Shown here: positions 1-8,720 of the stretch, one piece after another | Layout: each line of letters opens with the position of its first letter | Numbering within the stretch: the stretch's first letter is position 1 | Source: Methanobacteriaceae archaeon | Lineage (GTDB): Archaea; Methanobacteriota; Methanobacteria; Methanobacteriales; Methanobacteriaceae | NCBI GenBank assembly: GCA_900766745.1 | Contig: CAAFWR010000121.1 | Span: forward strand, 1-28,470 | Direction of reading: 5' to 3' | Length of the DNA stretch: 28,470 nucleotides | Made by a program: the position numbers and the translations under genes | The notes under the pieces: model-generated | What the model was told of the DNA's origin: nothing | What the model saw: the letters and a program-made list of their open reading frames with translations, nothing else | The model's database searches: none

Positions 1-20
1 ACACGACGCTCTTCCGATCT
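1..20. other. Illumina adapter remnant (not phage DNA)
   Basis: The first 20 bases, ACACGACGCTCTTCCGATCT, are identical to the 3' end of the Illumina TruSeq universal adapter. This is sequencing-library DNA left at the contig edge. Genuine phage sequence starts at base 21. The adapter also supplies the last base of an apparent stop codon for the first gene, so that stop is an artefact. Confidence 0.97.
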
Positions 21-532
21 TATCCAATTTCCACTTGCTTATCATTTGTAAACGGAACTCTCCAATAAACAGATGGTGTCAATTCGCAAGTTTTAGTAAG
101 TGCATCTAATTTAGATTGTCTAGAATAAACGTAGTCAATCTTTTCATTATCAATTTCAGTTTCAAAATTCATCTTCCACTGAGTCGAATAATACATATCT
201 TCGCTTTCGTATACGTTCTTTATAAGAGCGTTTTTAACCGCATAATTTGTTGGGACTTGTCTGTATGTCCATTCATTGATTACGTGCGTTAGAGATATGT
301 TTAAACCACTTACAGATGGTTTATAGTCGGTAATCATTCCGTAGAAAACTCCACAATCCATGATTACTCGCATTTCTTTTCTTCCTGAGATTAAATCGTA
401 GTATTCGTTAGGAATTGTGATTTGCATTTCAGGTACTGTCATCAACTCATTTGAAAAACTGATTGTGCTTAAAGCCTCGCTGAATCTTTTCTTAACTTTT
501 CCAAATTCTAATATTTCAAAGTAAGGAATCAT
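21..532 (-). CDS. Tail hub / Tal-like protein, N-terminal part (cut by contig edge)
   Basis: The 170 visible residues are the N-terminus of a larger protein. The block around residues 35-80 (PEMQITIPNEYYDLISGRKE, then a short strand around VIMDCGVFYGMI) looks like the first beta domain of siphophage tail-hub proteins (Tal, gp27-like fold), which closes the tail tip and often carries a C-terminal lysin or endopeptidase domain. A good ribosome site (TAGGAGT, 4 nt spacer) precedes the ATG. The reading frame appears to stop at 20-22, but the stop uses an adapter base; the real codon is TA plus an unknown base, so the gene continues. It is separated from the Dit-like gene by three genes, which is unusual. 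The hub assignment rests on position and a short resemblance only. Confidence 0.6.
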
Positions 533-540
533 GTTTACTC

Positions 541-1257
541 CTAACTACCAATTTTGCCTTGTCCTACCCATTTACCATTTTTTCTAATTCTACTTGACCC
601 TTGGTTTTCTTTATTTGCTTTATCGGCACTGTACTTGCCAATAGTGGCCCAAGAGCCTTTAACTCTCTTTTTAAACCATCCTGTAGCTCTGTCCAAAGAA
701 TAGAATATACCGCATTTTCTTACTGACCATGGTCTAAAATCAGGGATAACCTGTTGGATAGAATATATATTCTCGTAAGGGAATGTAGCATCTTCACCTC
801 TTAATTCAACTTTAACGTGTGTTGTATCTGTTGGAAGTTGTAACTTGCCACTCCATTGACTGTTTTGTGCCACTGTTTCCCAACCTGATGAATAAGCCAA
901 TGGCCATGTATCTGCATGAGAGAATATTACTTGATTATAAATCTCTCGCCATGAGGCTTTGTTGTTGTTAGAAACACTAATGATCAAAATATAGTTGTAT
1001 CTTCCGCCATACTGTACATACTTTCCATTTCCTGTATATTTACCTGCATCCGTTACACCATATCCAACTAAATCTAATGTGAAAGTAACACCATAGTTTC
1101 CATCATCTGAAAAGTTGATACCTTTTCCATACCCTTTAGCATGGGCGGTAGCAAGTGGAAATCCAAAGTCTGCGGTATCGCCTGGATTCCCACCTAATAC
1201 TACGTTTGCGTATGGCCCTGTGTTATCGTAAGCTCCATGAAAGTTTTGCCATGCCAT
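541..1257 (-). CDS. Probable tail-tip / receptor-binding or fibre protein
   Basis: A 238-residue protein rich in Gly, Asn, Trp and Tyr, with the look of a beta-sandwich in residues 1-165 (alternating aromatic strands, many Gly turns). The last 60 residues (PWSVRKCGIFYSLDRATGWF, then a Trp/Lys stretch ending RIRKNGKWVGQGKIGS) resemble the basic RK-G-rich tail segments I know from tail proteins of phages of Gram-positive bacteria. The ATG overlaps the stop of the upstream gene as TAATG, so translation is probably coupled. It lies among tail-tip genes, next to two Cys-rich proteins and before the hub gene, which fits a carbohydrate-binding or receptor-binding role at the cell surface. No catalytic motif is visible. 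An upper-baseplate or minor tail role is the alternative. Confidence 0.5.
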   Translation of the reverse strand: MAWQNFHGAYDNTGPYANVVLGGNPGDTADFGFPLATAHAKGYGKGINFSDDGNYGVTFTLDLVGYGVTDAGKYTGNGKYVQYGGRYNYILIISVSNNNKASWREIYNQVIFSHADTWPLAYSSGWETVAQNSQWSGKLQLPTDTTHVKVELRGEDATFPYENIYSIQQVIPDFRPWSVRKCGIFYSLDRATGWFKKRVKGSWATIGKYSADKANKENQGSSRIRKNGKWVGQGKIGS

Positions 1258-1859
1258 TAAACGCCACCAGCCAAATCATTCTCAGAACTTCCATTATTAG
1301 TACGGATGTATGAGTTTCCATCAGGAGTACCACCAAAAATATTGATATTACCTGTTGCAATGCTTCTTCCGTCATTGAATTTTCCTTCAAATACAGTATC
1401 TCCTGTTTGTTTCCATGCACCACTGTTTTTAAGATTTGTAAGAATCTTTTCAACTGCACTGTACATATCTCCAACGCTGCCTTCAAGTTTTCCAACCTTA
1501 TTTTGTAAATCTCTGATAGCATTCCAAAGCTTTTGGATTTCTGCCCATAGCTTTTCGATTTCTTCCCATTGCCCACAATCAGAACAAATCATTACATCCA
1601 TGATACTGATTAGGTTCTTTTCCAAATCTTTGATAGCTTCTTTTGTATCGCAAACATCAATTGTATCTATCTTTTCTAGCAATCCACCTAATAAGCAATC
1701 ATTCATATCGTGCATATCTGTACAGTTATTGTGGCCCTTGTTTTCAAAGCCTTGGTTTGCTTTAAGATTTGCACAAATAGTATCTGTTACACCTTTTTGA
1801 ATGAAATTACTGCTTGTAGCTTTTAAAGAATCGCAAGCAGAACAAACATCTTTATTCAT
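1257..1859 (-). CDS. Cys-rich tail-tip protein with eight-Cys N-terminal module (paralogue A)
   Basis: Residues 1-100 hold eight cysteines at 6, 9, 29, 46, 55, 70, 92 and 95 in a CxxC...CxxC frame. The same pattern and much of the sequence between occur in the next upstream gene, so the two share a module by duplication. Residues 105-145 (EKLWAEIQKLWNAIRDLQNK and beyond) form a heptad-like coiled coil with Trp/Ile/Leu core positions, as expected for a trimeric fibre shaft. The C-terminal 55 residues are Gly/Asn-rich (FEGKFNDGRSIATGNINIFG) and probably beta. An AGGAGG site 8 nt before the ATG sets the start. I infer a virion protein anchored at the tail tip by the Cys module, possibly trimeric. 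The module function (metal site or disulphides) is unknown. Confidence 0.55.
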   Translation of the reverse strand: MNKDVCSACDSLKATSSNFIQKGVTDTICANLKANQGFENKGHNNCTDMHDMNDCLLGGLLEKIDTIDVCDTKEAIKDLEKNLISIMDVMICSDCGQWEEIEKLWAEIQKLWNAIRDLQNKVGKLEGSVGDMYSAVEKILTNLKNSGAWKQTGDTVFEGKFNDGRSIATGNINIFGGTPDGNSYIRTNNGSSENDLAGGV

Positions 1860-1872
1860 TTACGTGTACCTC

Positions 1873-2718
1873 CTAATCTCTACAGATAACGAAATTTACT
1901 TTGTTATCATTTACAAAACGAGTGTGTAGAGATATTTCATCATCTTCTAGCCAATCAACATAAATAGAAAGGAATTGCAACCAATTCGTTGTTTCTCCAG
2001 CTTTTACTGTTCCACTCATGCTTAATTCCACTGTTTTATTAATATCTTCTTCAAATGAAGCATTTGTGATTTTTTGATATACCAACGATCCACTCTTATT
2101 AGGAACACGAATTGAAACAGTAGGAGCTGAACCAGCTTGAACTCCTGTCATTTTATAAGAATAGTGTTTCAATGTAACACTATTGAATTTGTATGTAGCA
2201 CTCTTATCTTTATTAGGTTTCATACAGAAATCTACTTTTCCTGTAATGACTCCATCTGCTACCTTCGTATATCCACTTGTGTGAATCCAATCTGAATACT
2301 TGAATGTGAAATTACCTTGTCTGTCAATTTCAACGCTCAATCCAGGTGTAGACTGTTGAATAGTATATTGTGTTTCAATTGCTAAATTTTGAAGTTGAAG
2401 ATTATACAACTGGTCTTGCAATCCACACATCCAACAAATCATAGCTGCTTTCATGTTGTAGTCATTATTGGCATATTGACTCATAAATAATTTCCAATCA
2501 CACAAATCAAATCCGTCTATGATGTCATACAAGCCTTTTGTAAGGCAATCATTGGCATTTTCCATGTCTGTACACGTATTATTGCCATTATCAGGATTTA
2601 AGCCTGTATCGTTTCCTAAAGACGTACAGATTGAATCTGTAACACCATTTTGGATAAACTCTGCACTGCTATCTTTTAACTTTCCACAAGCAGTGCAATA
2701 ACTTTTAATATCTGCCAC
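1873..2718 (-). CDS. Cys-rich tail-tip protein with eight-Cys N-terminal module (paralogue B), GTG start
   Basis: A 281-residue protein starting with GTG; AAGGAGG stands 6 nt upstream and fixes that start. Cysteines at 8, 11, 31, 49, 58, 73, 95 and 98 match those of the adjacent gene in order and spacing, with one residue of difference in one gap. Conserved words include FIQ-GVTD-IC, CTDM, NDCL and MIC--CG. After residue 100 the two proteins diverge: this one continues with a probable beta-sandwich (residues 130-281) instead of a coiled coil. The position between the Dit-like protein and the fibre candidate suggests a baseplate or receptor-binding component. The duplicated N-terminus followed by different C-termini suggests a common attachment domain carrying different effectors. 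Confidence 0.55.
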   Translation of the reverse strand: MADIKSYCTACGKLKDSSAEFIQNGVTDSICTSLGNDTGLNPDNGNNTCTDMENANDCLTKGLYDIIDGFDLCDWKLFMSQYANNDYNMKAAMICWMCGLQDQLYNLQLQNLAIETQYTIQQSTPGLSVEIDRQGNFTFKYSDWIHTSGYTKVADGVITGKVDFCMKPNKDKSATYKFNSVTLKHYSYKMTGVQAGSAPTVSIRVPNKSGSLVYQKITNASFEEDINKTVELSMSGTVKAGETTNWLQFLSIYVDWLEDDEISLHTRFVNDNKVNFVICRD

Positions 2719-2729
2719 TGCAAGCCTCC

Positions 2730-3806
2730 TTAATTTGTAAGTTCATCAACATCTATATATACACAAGCCATCTTACAACATGAGCCTGTGACAACTAATC
2801 TATTCATTCCATGATGTACTGTGAATCCAAATTCATCTTCGATTACTAGATTGTCTAAATCTACTTCCTCTGATGCACAACATCCATCCGCAGTAAAGTA
2901 TAAGTTCCAACTTGAATCAAGTGTTAAAATTCCATCATATTCACCTAGAATCATCATTTTATTTCCATTAATTTCGATTTCAGGGTTTTGGAATTTACCA
3001 TCTAGAATCAATTTTACTTTATCGGTATCTAACACTGTTCCACTGTAGAATCTTCCAGCAATTGACTCAACACAATAATCTTTTTTACAGATTTTATTCT
3101 TAATCAAATCATCACCGAAAATTTGTTCACCTTTAATGCAATCGTAGACAATCTTATATGAATTGCCACAATTCATAAAATCTTCCAATGCTTTAGTACC
3201 CATTACACATAAAGATGTTTCCTCTGTAATGTCTCCACAATCGCATAAACACGAATTGCAAGTTTCCATATCAGGAGGGCAAGTAACACAACACGATACA
3301 CATTCTTGAACATCTCTGAAATCCTCACAATCGAGAATATTACATACAGAATAAGGAACTAAGAATGTTTTCTTTGTATCTGCAATATGCCATACACCTT
3401 CCCAAAGCTTAAAATCAATATCCATTGATAAATAGCCTTGGTATTTTTTGTAATCTTCGCTAAATCCTGTGACATAGGCCCATGCCCAAATCAATTTGTT
3501 ATCTTGAATTGCCCATAATCTTCCAGGTTTAAGCAAATTCAAATTGAAATAGTCACGTAGGAATCTTCTATCTTCATCATGAAAATGTTCATAATTAAAA
3601 TTCAATGTTAAGGACAAATCACCTTCCGTAAGAAACTGTTGATTCTTTTGGAAAGCAACATAACTACCATGTCCGTAACTATATTCTTGCGTTGCAGTTT
3701 TTGTATCTTGCTTTAGAGAGGCAGAGGAAATCTCCTCCGCACTGTCTATTACAAGATCATTGAACTGAACGTATGTTTTTAATGGGTTTAAGTTATAACA
3801 AGTCAT
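2730..3806 (-). CDS. Distal tail (Dit-like) protein with central Cys cluster
   Basis: Directly after the tape measure, the usual place for Dit, the hexameric hub that joins tail tube to tail tip. The first 135 residues look like a Dit N-terminal domain (SYGHGSYVAFQKNQQ; long beta strands; RRFLRDYF). I place the start at the ATG overlapping the tape-measure stop (TAATG) because GAGAGG lies 9 nt upstream; an upstream in-frame ATG at 3825-3827 lacks a ribosome site. The protein is 358 residues with about 21 cysteines, most in residues 150-250, including CVSCCVTCPPDMETCNSCLC. Two more CC pairs occur near the C-terminus. This insertion is not part of ordinary Dit proteins and may bind metal or form disulphides; that is inference. 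Confidence 0.7.
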   Translation of the reverse strand: MTCYNLNPLKTYVQFNDLVIDSAEEISSASLKQDTKTATQEYSYGHGSYVAFQKNQQFLTEGDLSLTLNFNYEHFHDEDRRFLRDYFNLNLLKPGRLWAIQDNKLIWAWAYVTGFSEDYKKYQGYLSMDIDFKLWEGVWHIADTKKTFLVPYSVCNILDCEDFRDVQECVSCCVTCPPDMETCNSCLCDCGDITEETSLCVMGTKALEDFMNCGNSYKIVYDCIKGEQIFGDDLIKNKICKKDYCVESIAGRFYSGTVLDTDKVKLILDGKFQNPEIEINGNKMMILGEYDGILTLDSSWNLYFTADGCCASEEVDLDNLVIEDEFGFTVHHGMNRLVVTGSCCKMACVYIDVDELTN

Positions 3807-6800
3807 TATGCCAAACCTCTCAAGCATCTACCCACTTTGATAGCCTGCCTTCTTTCGTTTCCTTCGTTGAAAGCAATACTGTTATTCGTAACACGATTAT
3901 CGTTATTGTTGATAGTCACGCTCTTATTAACAACACTTCCAACATGAGAACCATATCTAGTAGACAATTCTTTGAACGCACCTTTCAAATCCATGTTATT
4001 TACTTTATCCATGAAGCTTTGACCTGCGTTCTTAACTGCACTACGTTTCATTACATACTCACCAGGAGTTAACATAGCAGGAACTGTATCTGTTCCACTA
4101 GGTTTCATAACAATTGGTTGTCCGCCTTTTTTCAAGTAAACTGGGCCACCTTTAGCAAACTTCATATTGTTTCCTTTTGATTCGTTGCCTCTGTTTACTG
4201 TAGGAGTAGTTGTACCGCCTGTATTAATGTTTCCTGATTGATTGTTGAACGCATTTTTAAATGCACTTCCTAAGTATTGTCCTAAATCTGTGAATCGTGT
4301 TGAATATCCATACATCATAGTAATCTGATTAGAGATTGAACTAGACATATTAGAGATACCTTCACTGAATCCACTTACAACATCTTTTCCAAACTTCTTA
4401 CCTACGGATTTAAAGCTTTTCTTCTTCAATGAAGCTTTAGCATTATCAATCTTAGTTCCAAATGAACCTTCAATATCAATGCTTTTGAAACCTTCAATAA
4501 TTCCATTGGCCATATCTGTACCAGAGGTATTAAATTCAGACTTCATGTTTGATAAAGTCGCGGCCATGTTGTGGAAGGAAGTAACGATTGAGTTTACCTC
4601 TGTAACAACATCTGTAGTAGCTTCTCCAACTTTCAATCCTTTAACATTGTTTAGGAATGTTTGAATACCTGTTGTAACTTCTCCAACCTTAACAAAGTCT
4701 AGATTTAATCCAACGATAGAATTTAAGTTATCACATATCGTTTTTAACTTAGTAACTGTAGTATCAACATTGCCAATATTTTTGGTGTTTTTTGTCAATC
4801 CTTTGTTAGTCGCTAAATCATTGATTACATCTCCAATTTGTTTGATGTTTGCTCGTAGTGATTCAAAATCAAAACCATCTGAATAAACATTCAAAGTACC
4901 GAATTTAAGGATTATATCTCCTAAAGTTGTGATAGCATTTAATGCGTTTGTAAATAACTCGGCATCAGGCATTTGTTTCAAGTTATAAGACAACATATTC
5001 TTGTCTTTTCCTGTTCCAACACCAGCTACAGAAATATATCCAATTGCTTGAGAAATACTAGCAATTGTCTTTTTAATATCCTCCGCCTTTGGTAAAGGAT
5101 TACTTGTCATTACTGCTTGCAAGTTTCCAAATTCAGGAACAATCTGTTCCAAAATCTTCAATGTATCTAGAAATTCTTGAGCATTTGTAGAGCTTAAATT
5201 AGATTTAATACTCTTTGTAACATCAGGGAAAACAATCTTCTTCATTTCACTAACGACACTAGCTACATTCTTTAAAATGCTTGTACAATTCTCAACGTTA
5301 ATTGAACTTCCATTGATACTAGACATCTTAGAAAGGCTAGAAGCCATTGTTGTATAGTTCTTAACTATACTGTTTGCATCTGCAATGTTTGTTGCACTTG
5401 ATGTACTAACTGTAGGAAACTCAAAATCATTAATATTCTTGATTACATCTTGAATATCTTTGAATTGATCGTTGAAAGAACTACTATCAATACTCATTCC
5501 TTGTACTTTTGAAATTGATTCTCCAATAGTAACAAGTTTCTTTAGAATCCTAGTAATATTCCAAGTCTCCATATTTTTCCATAAAGACTCAGAACTTTTA
5601 ATAACTTGACTCCACCAAGAAGAATATGTTCCTCCGCCTTCAAACATATCTATGACATCCATGATTCCTTGGATTTTCTTTTTTAATCCTTTTGTGTTTG
5701 AAGGAACATTCTTATCTACTTCTTGCATAGCCTTGGCACAAGCAATCAACGTACCAGCTAGTCCTGTTGTTGTTATCATTCCTAACACTTGGGCCAATGT
5801 AGTGATTCCACCCGTTAGGACACCAGCACCACCTTGAATACCTGTAATAAGTGTCATAGAGCCTATGCATTCAAATAAACCTAATAACTTATCATTGAAT
5901 GTGTCGAATCCATCAGGCATAGTCTTATCTAGCTCTTGCATAGCTTTTGCAAATAGCCATAAAGCTCCGCCTTGACCAATCATCATTGCCAATCCTGTTA
6001 AGGCATTGTTCATCTCTAATGCTTTTGAAACTCCTGCATTAAGTGTGTTAGCCCCCATCATTAATCCCATTACAGAGAATAGATTTGTTAATCGCATAGG
6101 CAATGTAGTAATGTCATCAGGAACATTCTTTTCAATTTCCTTTATCGCTTTGCAATAAAGAATAATTGTTCCTGCCCCACCAGCTATGATAGCTAATGAA
6201 GATAATTTATTTTTAAATCCTTCTGCATCAAAAGTTTTTGGAGTGCCTGTCGCAGCAGTAATCTCATCTGAACTCTTGAATACATCTTTAATAGAACTAA
6301 ATTTACTTCCTAGTTTTCCTAGGAAAGGAATATTGAAACTTTTTCCTTTGAATTTTGAAGCAATGTTTAATAAATCTCCTAAAAGACCAATTCCACCACT
6401 TCCAAGTTTCATTAATCTACCAGCCCATTTTAATCCAATTCCAATTTGGATGTAGTCTGATACGAAACGTCCTAATCCCTTAGAAAAGCTTCCATCTCCC
6501 ATTTCAGTGATTTTATCTTTCACGAAATTATATAGACCACTAACAAGAGGTTTGAAGAAATCAATTGCTCCTTTGAAATCATCTAATCCTTGTCTAAATC
6601 CACCAATAAAATCTTTGAAACTGAATGTTTTTAAAACACCCCATAACTCAGAGAACTTCGTTTTAATGAAGTCTATACCTTCGCCAATCTCTTTTTTATG
6701 ACCTCTAATGAAGTTTGCTCCTATATCTCCTAAGCCTTCAACTTTTTGAGAAAGTTTGTAGATATTTCCGTAGATTGTAGCTCCTGTTAATTCCGTTGAA

Positions 6801-8389
6801 ACCTCATCTAATGCACCTAACCACTTTTCTTCGGCTTTACTAAATCTCTTAGGGATTAAGTCAAAAGCATTACCAATTGTGGCTACAGATGATTTAACCA
6901 TAGTTGCCAACGAATTTAGGCCACCACCACCTTTTTCATCCAATTCAATCAGAGCATCTTCAAATTGTTGTAATGAAATAGTTGGATTTGGCCCTGTAAA
7001 TGCATCCCTAAACTCTGCAAATGACATATTAAATTTCTTTGCAATAGCAGTTAAGGCTGGTGTCATACCTGCATCTTCCATTGATCTCAATGTACGAGCA
7101 TCCATTTTAGAACCCATGATTTGAGAATACTGAGTAACCGCATTGTTTACTCCCTCAGAATCTCCACCAAATGTCAAAATGGAATCATTAATTGCCGAGA
7201 ATAGCTTTTGAGACCTATCTAAATCATGATTGATTGAAGTAAATCTCGTAACATGGCTTAGAGCATCATCTAAAGTGGTTGGTAGGCCCAAAATGCTTTC
7301 ATCTAGGTTATCAATCATCTTTTGGATTTTCGTTGTAGAATCGTCTACATCACCTACTACAGTGGACAATGTTCTTTTCGCAACTTTAATAGTATCGTAT
7401 CTTTTAACACCGTTTGAAACTGCTTCGCCCATTGCGTTTTGTGCACCTGAAGTCAATCTATACAAACTAGAATATCCAACACCTTGTACTAAGAATCGTC
7501 CAATATCTCCTATTGGATTGTTTTGAAAATTCTTGGCAATGTTCAACATACTAGAGCCTAGATTTGACATCTTATTTCCGACATCAAACGTAATCTTACT
7601 AGCTGATTTTAATGCTTTAGCAGCTTGTTGAAGTCTGTTAAGCTTATTCATGCTATCTTCAAAACCGATAATCTGTGACTTAACATCTGCGGTAGTATTG
7701 TTGACTTCGCCTTCTTTTGAAATCATATCGCCTAGCTGCTTATTGGCATTTTCTAATTTGTCTGTTTTAGCATTAATATCAATTTCTTCTTTATCTAAAT
7801 CTGCAATTGAATTGTCAATCTCATCAGTCAACTTTTCGACATCTTTTAAAGCAGAAATATCAGCTTCTACTTTGATTTTTTCTTTGTTGAAGTTGTTTAT
7901 TTTCTGTTGGATTTTATCCATCTCAATACCAACTTCGTTAAGTTCGTATTTAAGTTGCTGACGCATATTGTACAATCCTTTAAGCAAATCATCTCTTTTA
8001 CCTTCGCTTAAAGTTTTGTCATTTAATACATCTTGTATATCATTTGCGTTTTGCTTTAACTCAATGTCGATAGCTAATTTTTTATTGTTCAGAGAATACA
8101 ATTCTTTTTTTAGATTTGAAATATCGTCATTAATATCAGCTAGTTTATTTCTTAAATTAGCTAAATTGCCCAAATCAACTTGCATAGCAAGCCTTTGTTT
8201 CATTAATGAATCTCTTTCTTTTTTTATTTCATTTAATCTGTTTTCCAACCTATCCAATTCTGCAGCGTTGGCCGCAAATTGAATTTTGGCTTTTTCGATT
8301 TCTTTTATTTGTTTTTCAAGTTCTTTCAATCTTGCTTTGGCATCCTTAATGTCAAGGATTAACCTAGCACCGACTTCACGTACTGACAT
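3806..8389 (-). CDS. Tape measure protein (TP901 type)
   Basis: At 1527 residues it is the largest gene. It sets tail length and probably lines the tail tube and enters the host envelope during injection. By the usual rule of about 0.15 nm per residue the tail would be near 230 nm. Residues 1-260 are almost unbroken coiled coil (Lys/Glu/Leu heptads). Residues 300-520 match the TP901 tape-measure core (RTLSTVVGDVDD, MEDAGMTPALTAIAKKF, FRDAFTGPNPTISLQQFEDA). Residues 740-915 contain three similar segments (AIKEIEKNVPDD, AMQELDKTMPDG, AMQEVDKNVPSN), each joined to hydrophobic Gly/Ala/Met/Leu stretches that may insert in membranes. Residues 1410-1450 carry the common C-terminal motif with GGPVYLKKGGQPI and GTDTVPAMLTPGEYVM. 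It overlaps the frameshift chaperone gene by 14 bp and the Dit-like gene by TAATG. Confidence 0.95.
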   Translation of the reverse strand: MSVREVGARLILDIKDAKARLKELEKQIKEIEKAKIQFAANAAELDRLENRLNEIKKERDSLMKQRLAMQVDLGNLANLRNKLADINDDISNLKKELYSLNNKKLAIDIELKQNANDIQDVLNDKTLSEGKRDDLLKGLYNMRQQLKYELNEVGIEMDKIQQKINNFNKEKIKVEADISALKDVEKLTDEIDNSIADLDKEEIDINAKTDKLENANKQLGDMISKEGEVNNTTADVKSQIIGFEDSMNKLNRLQQAAKALKSASKITFDVGNKMSNLGSSMLNIAKNFQNNPIGDIGRFLVQGVGYSSLYRLTSGAQNAMGEAVSNGVKRYDTIKVAKRTLSTVVGDVDDSTTKIQKMIDNLDESILGLPTTLDDALSHVTRFTSINHDLDRSQKLFSAINDSILTFGGDSEGVNNAVTQYSQIMGSKMDARTLRSMEDAGMTPALTAIAKKFNMSFAEFRDAFTGPNPTISLQQFEDALIELDEKGGGGLNSLATMVKSSVATIGNAFDLIPKRFSKAEEKWLGALDEVSTELTGATIYGNIYKLSQKVEGLGDIGANFIRGHKKEIGEGIDFIKTKFSELWGVLKTFSFKDFIGGFRQGLDDFKGAIDFFKPLVSGLYNFVKDKITEMGDGSFSKGLGRFVSDYIQIGIGLKWAGRLMKLGSGGIGLLGDLLNIASKFKGKSFNIPFLGKLGSKFSSIKDVFKSSDEITAATGTPKTFDAEGFKNKLSSLAIIAGGAGTIILYCKAIKEIEKNVPDDITTLPMRLTNLFSVMGLMMGANTLNAGVSKALEMNNALTGLAMMIGQGGALWLFAKAMQELDKTMPDGFDTFNDKLLGLFECIGSMTLITGIQGGAGVLTGGITTLAQVLGMITTTGLAGTLIACAKAMQEVDKNVPSNTKGLKKKIQGIMDVIDMFEGGGTYSSWWSQVIKSSESLWKNMETWNITRILKKLVTIGESISKVQGMSIDSSSFNDQFKDIQDVIKNINDFEFPTVSTSSATNIADANSIVKNYTTMASSLSKMSSINGSSINVENCTSILKNVASVVSEMKKIVFPDVTKSIKSNLSSTNAQEFLDTLKILEQIVPEFGNLQAVMTSNPLPKAEDIKKTIASISQAIGYISVAGVGTGKDKNMLSYNLKQMPDAELFTNALNAITTLGDIILKFGTLNVYSDGFDFESLRANIKQIGDVINDLATNKGLTKNTKNIGNVDTTVTKLKTICDNLNSIVGLNLDFVKVGEVTTGIQTFLNNVKGLKVGEATTDVVTEVNSIVTSFHNMAATLSNMKSEFNTSGTDMANGIIEGFKSIDIEGSFGTKIDNAKASLKKKSFKSVGKKFGKDVVSGFSEGISNMSSSISNQITMMYGYSTRFTDLGQYLGSAFKNAFNNQSGNINTGGTTTPTVNRGNESKGNNMKFAKGGPVYLKKGGQPIVMKPSGTDTVPAMLTPGEYVMKRSAVKNAGQSFMDKVNNMDLKGAFKELSTRYGSHVGSVVNKSVTINNNDNRVTNNSIAFNEGNERRQAIKVGRCLRGLA

Positions 8390-8720
8390 CTTCGGACTCC
8401 TTCGCTAAATCTGTTTTTGGCATGAAACGAACCATATATCTGTCAATTTGAGGTATTTTCTTATTAGAATTTTTATTTGCCTCGTTAATTTCGTTCCATG
8501 TTTTATCACTTTGTTGATCTGCGTAGTAGCCAAAGGCAACAACTAATTCAGAAACGCCCCAATGGTCTAATATCTCATTGGGGCGTATTTTTAGAACTTT
8601 ACCGACATAATGAGCCATGGCTGAATAAAGATTTAGTTCTGCAAAATAAGACTTTGCTTTTTTTACCGAATCCTTTTTATCATCCCCCTTATCAATTATT
8701 TGATAAAAACTGTTTCTACC
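8376..8720 (-). CDS. Tail assembly chaperone, second (-1 frameshift) part
   Basis: This frame is open from 8720, just after a TGA at 8721-8723, to the stop at 8376, while the upstream chaperone gene ends at 8696. The first ATG in this frame (8616-8618) has no ribosome site in front of it, and there is no second start with one, so expression by -1 frameshifting is the best reading, as for lambda G-T and most siphophage chaperones. The likely slip is at AGTTTTT (8705-8711), giving a fusion of roughly 234 plus 109 residues. The C-terminal part has the usual sort of sequence for this partner (HWGVSELVVAFGYYADQQSD). The fusion would bind the tape measure and recruit tube subunits during tail assembly. 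Confidence 0.75.
   Translation of the reverse strand, partial: GRNSFYQIIDKGDDKKDSVKKAKSYFAELNLYSAMAHYVGKVLKIRPNEILDHWGVSELVVAFGYYADQQSDKTWNEINEANKNSNKKIPQIDRYMVRFMPKTDLAKESEDVST
8689..8711 (-). other. Putative -1 frameshift signal
   Basis: In the minus strand the end of the first chaperone frame reads A-GTT-TTT-ATC-AAA-TAA. Only the 25 nt from 8720 to the TAA at 8696-8698 are open in both frames, so a shift must happen here. The T run at 8705-8709 is the only run that allows re-pairing of the TTT codon after -1 slippage; the GTT to AGT re-pairing is imperfect, so the heptamer is non-canonical. A 7-bp hairpin (TTATCAA, ATAA loop, TTGATAA) at 8689-8706 directly follows or overlaps the slip site. 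Confidence 0.55.

Noticed and set aside
1223..1576. Minus-strand open frame of 117 codons
   Set aside because: Overlaps two well-supported tail genes in another frame without its own ribosome site.
1306..1800. Plus-strand open frame of 164 codons
   Set aside because: Mirror of the Cys-rich tail gene on the other strand; no ribosome site and shadow-type composition.
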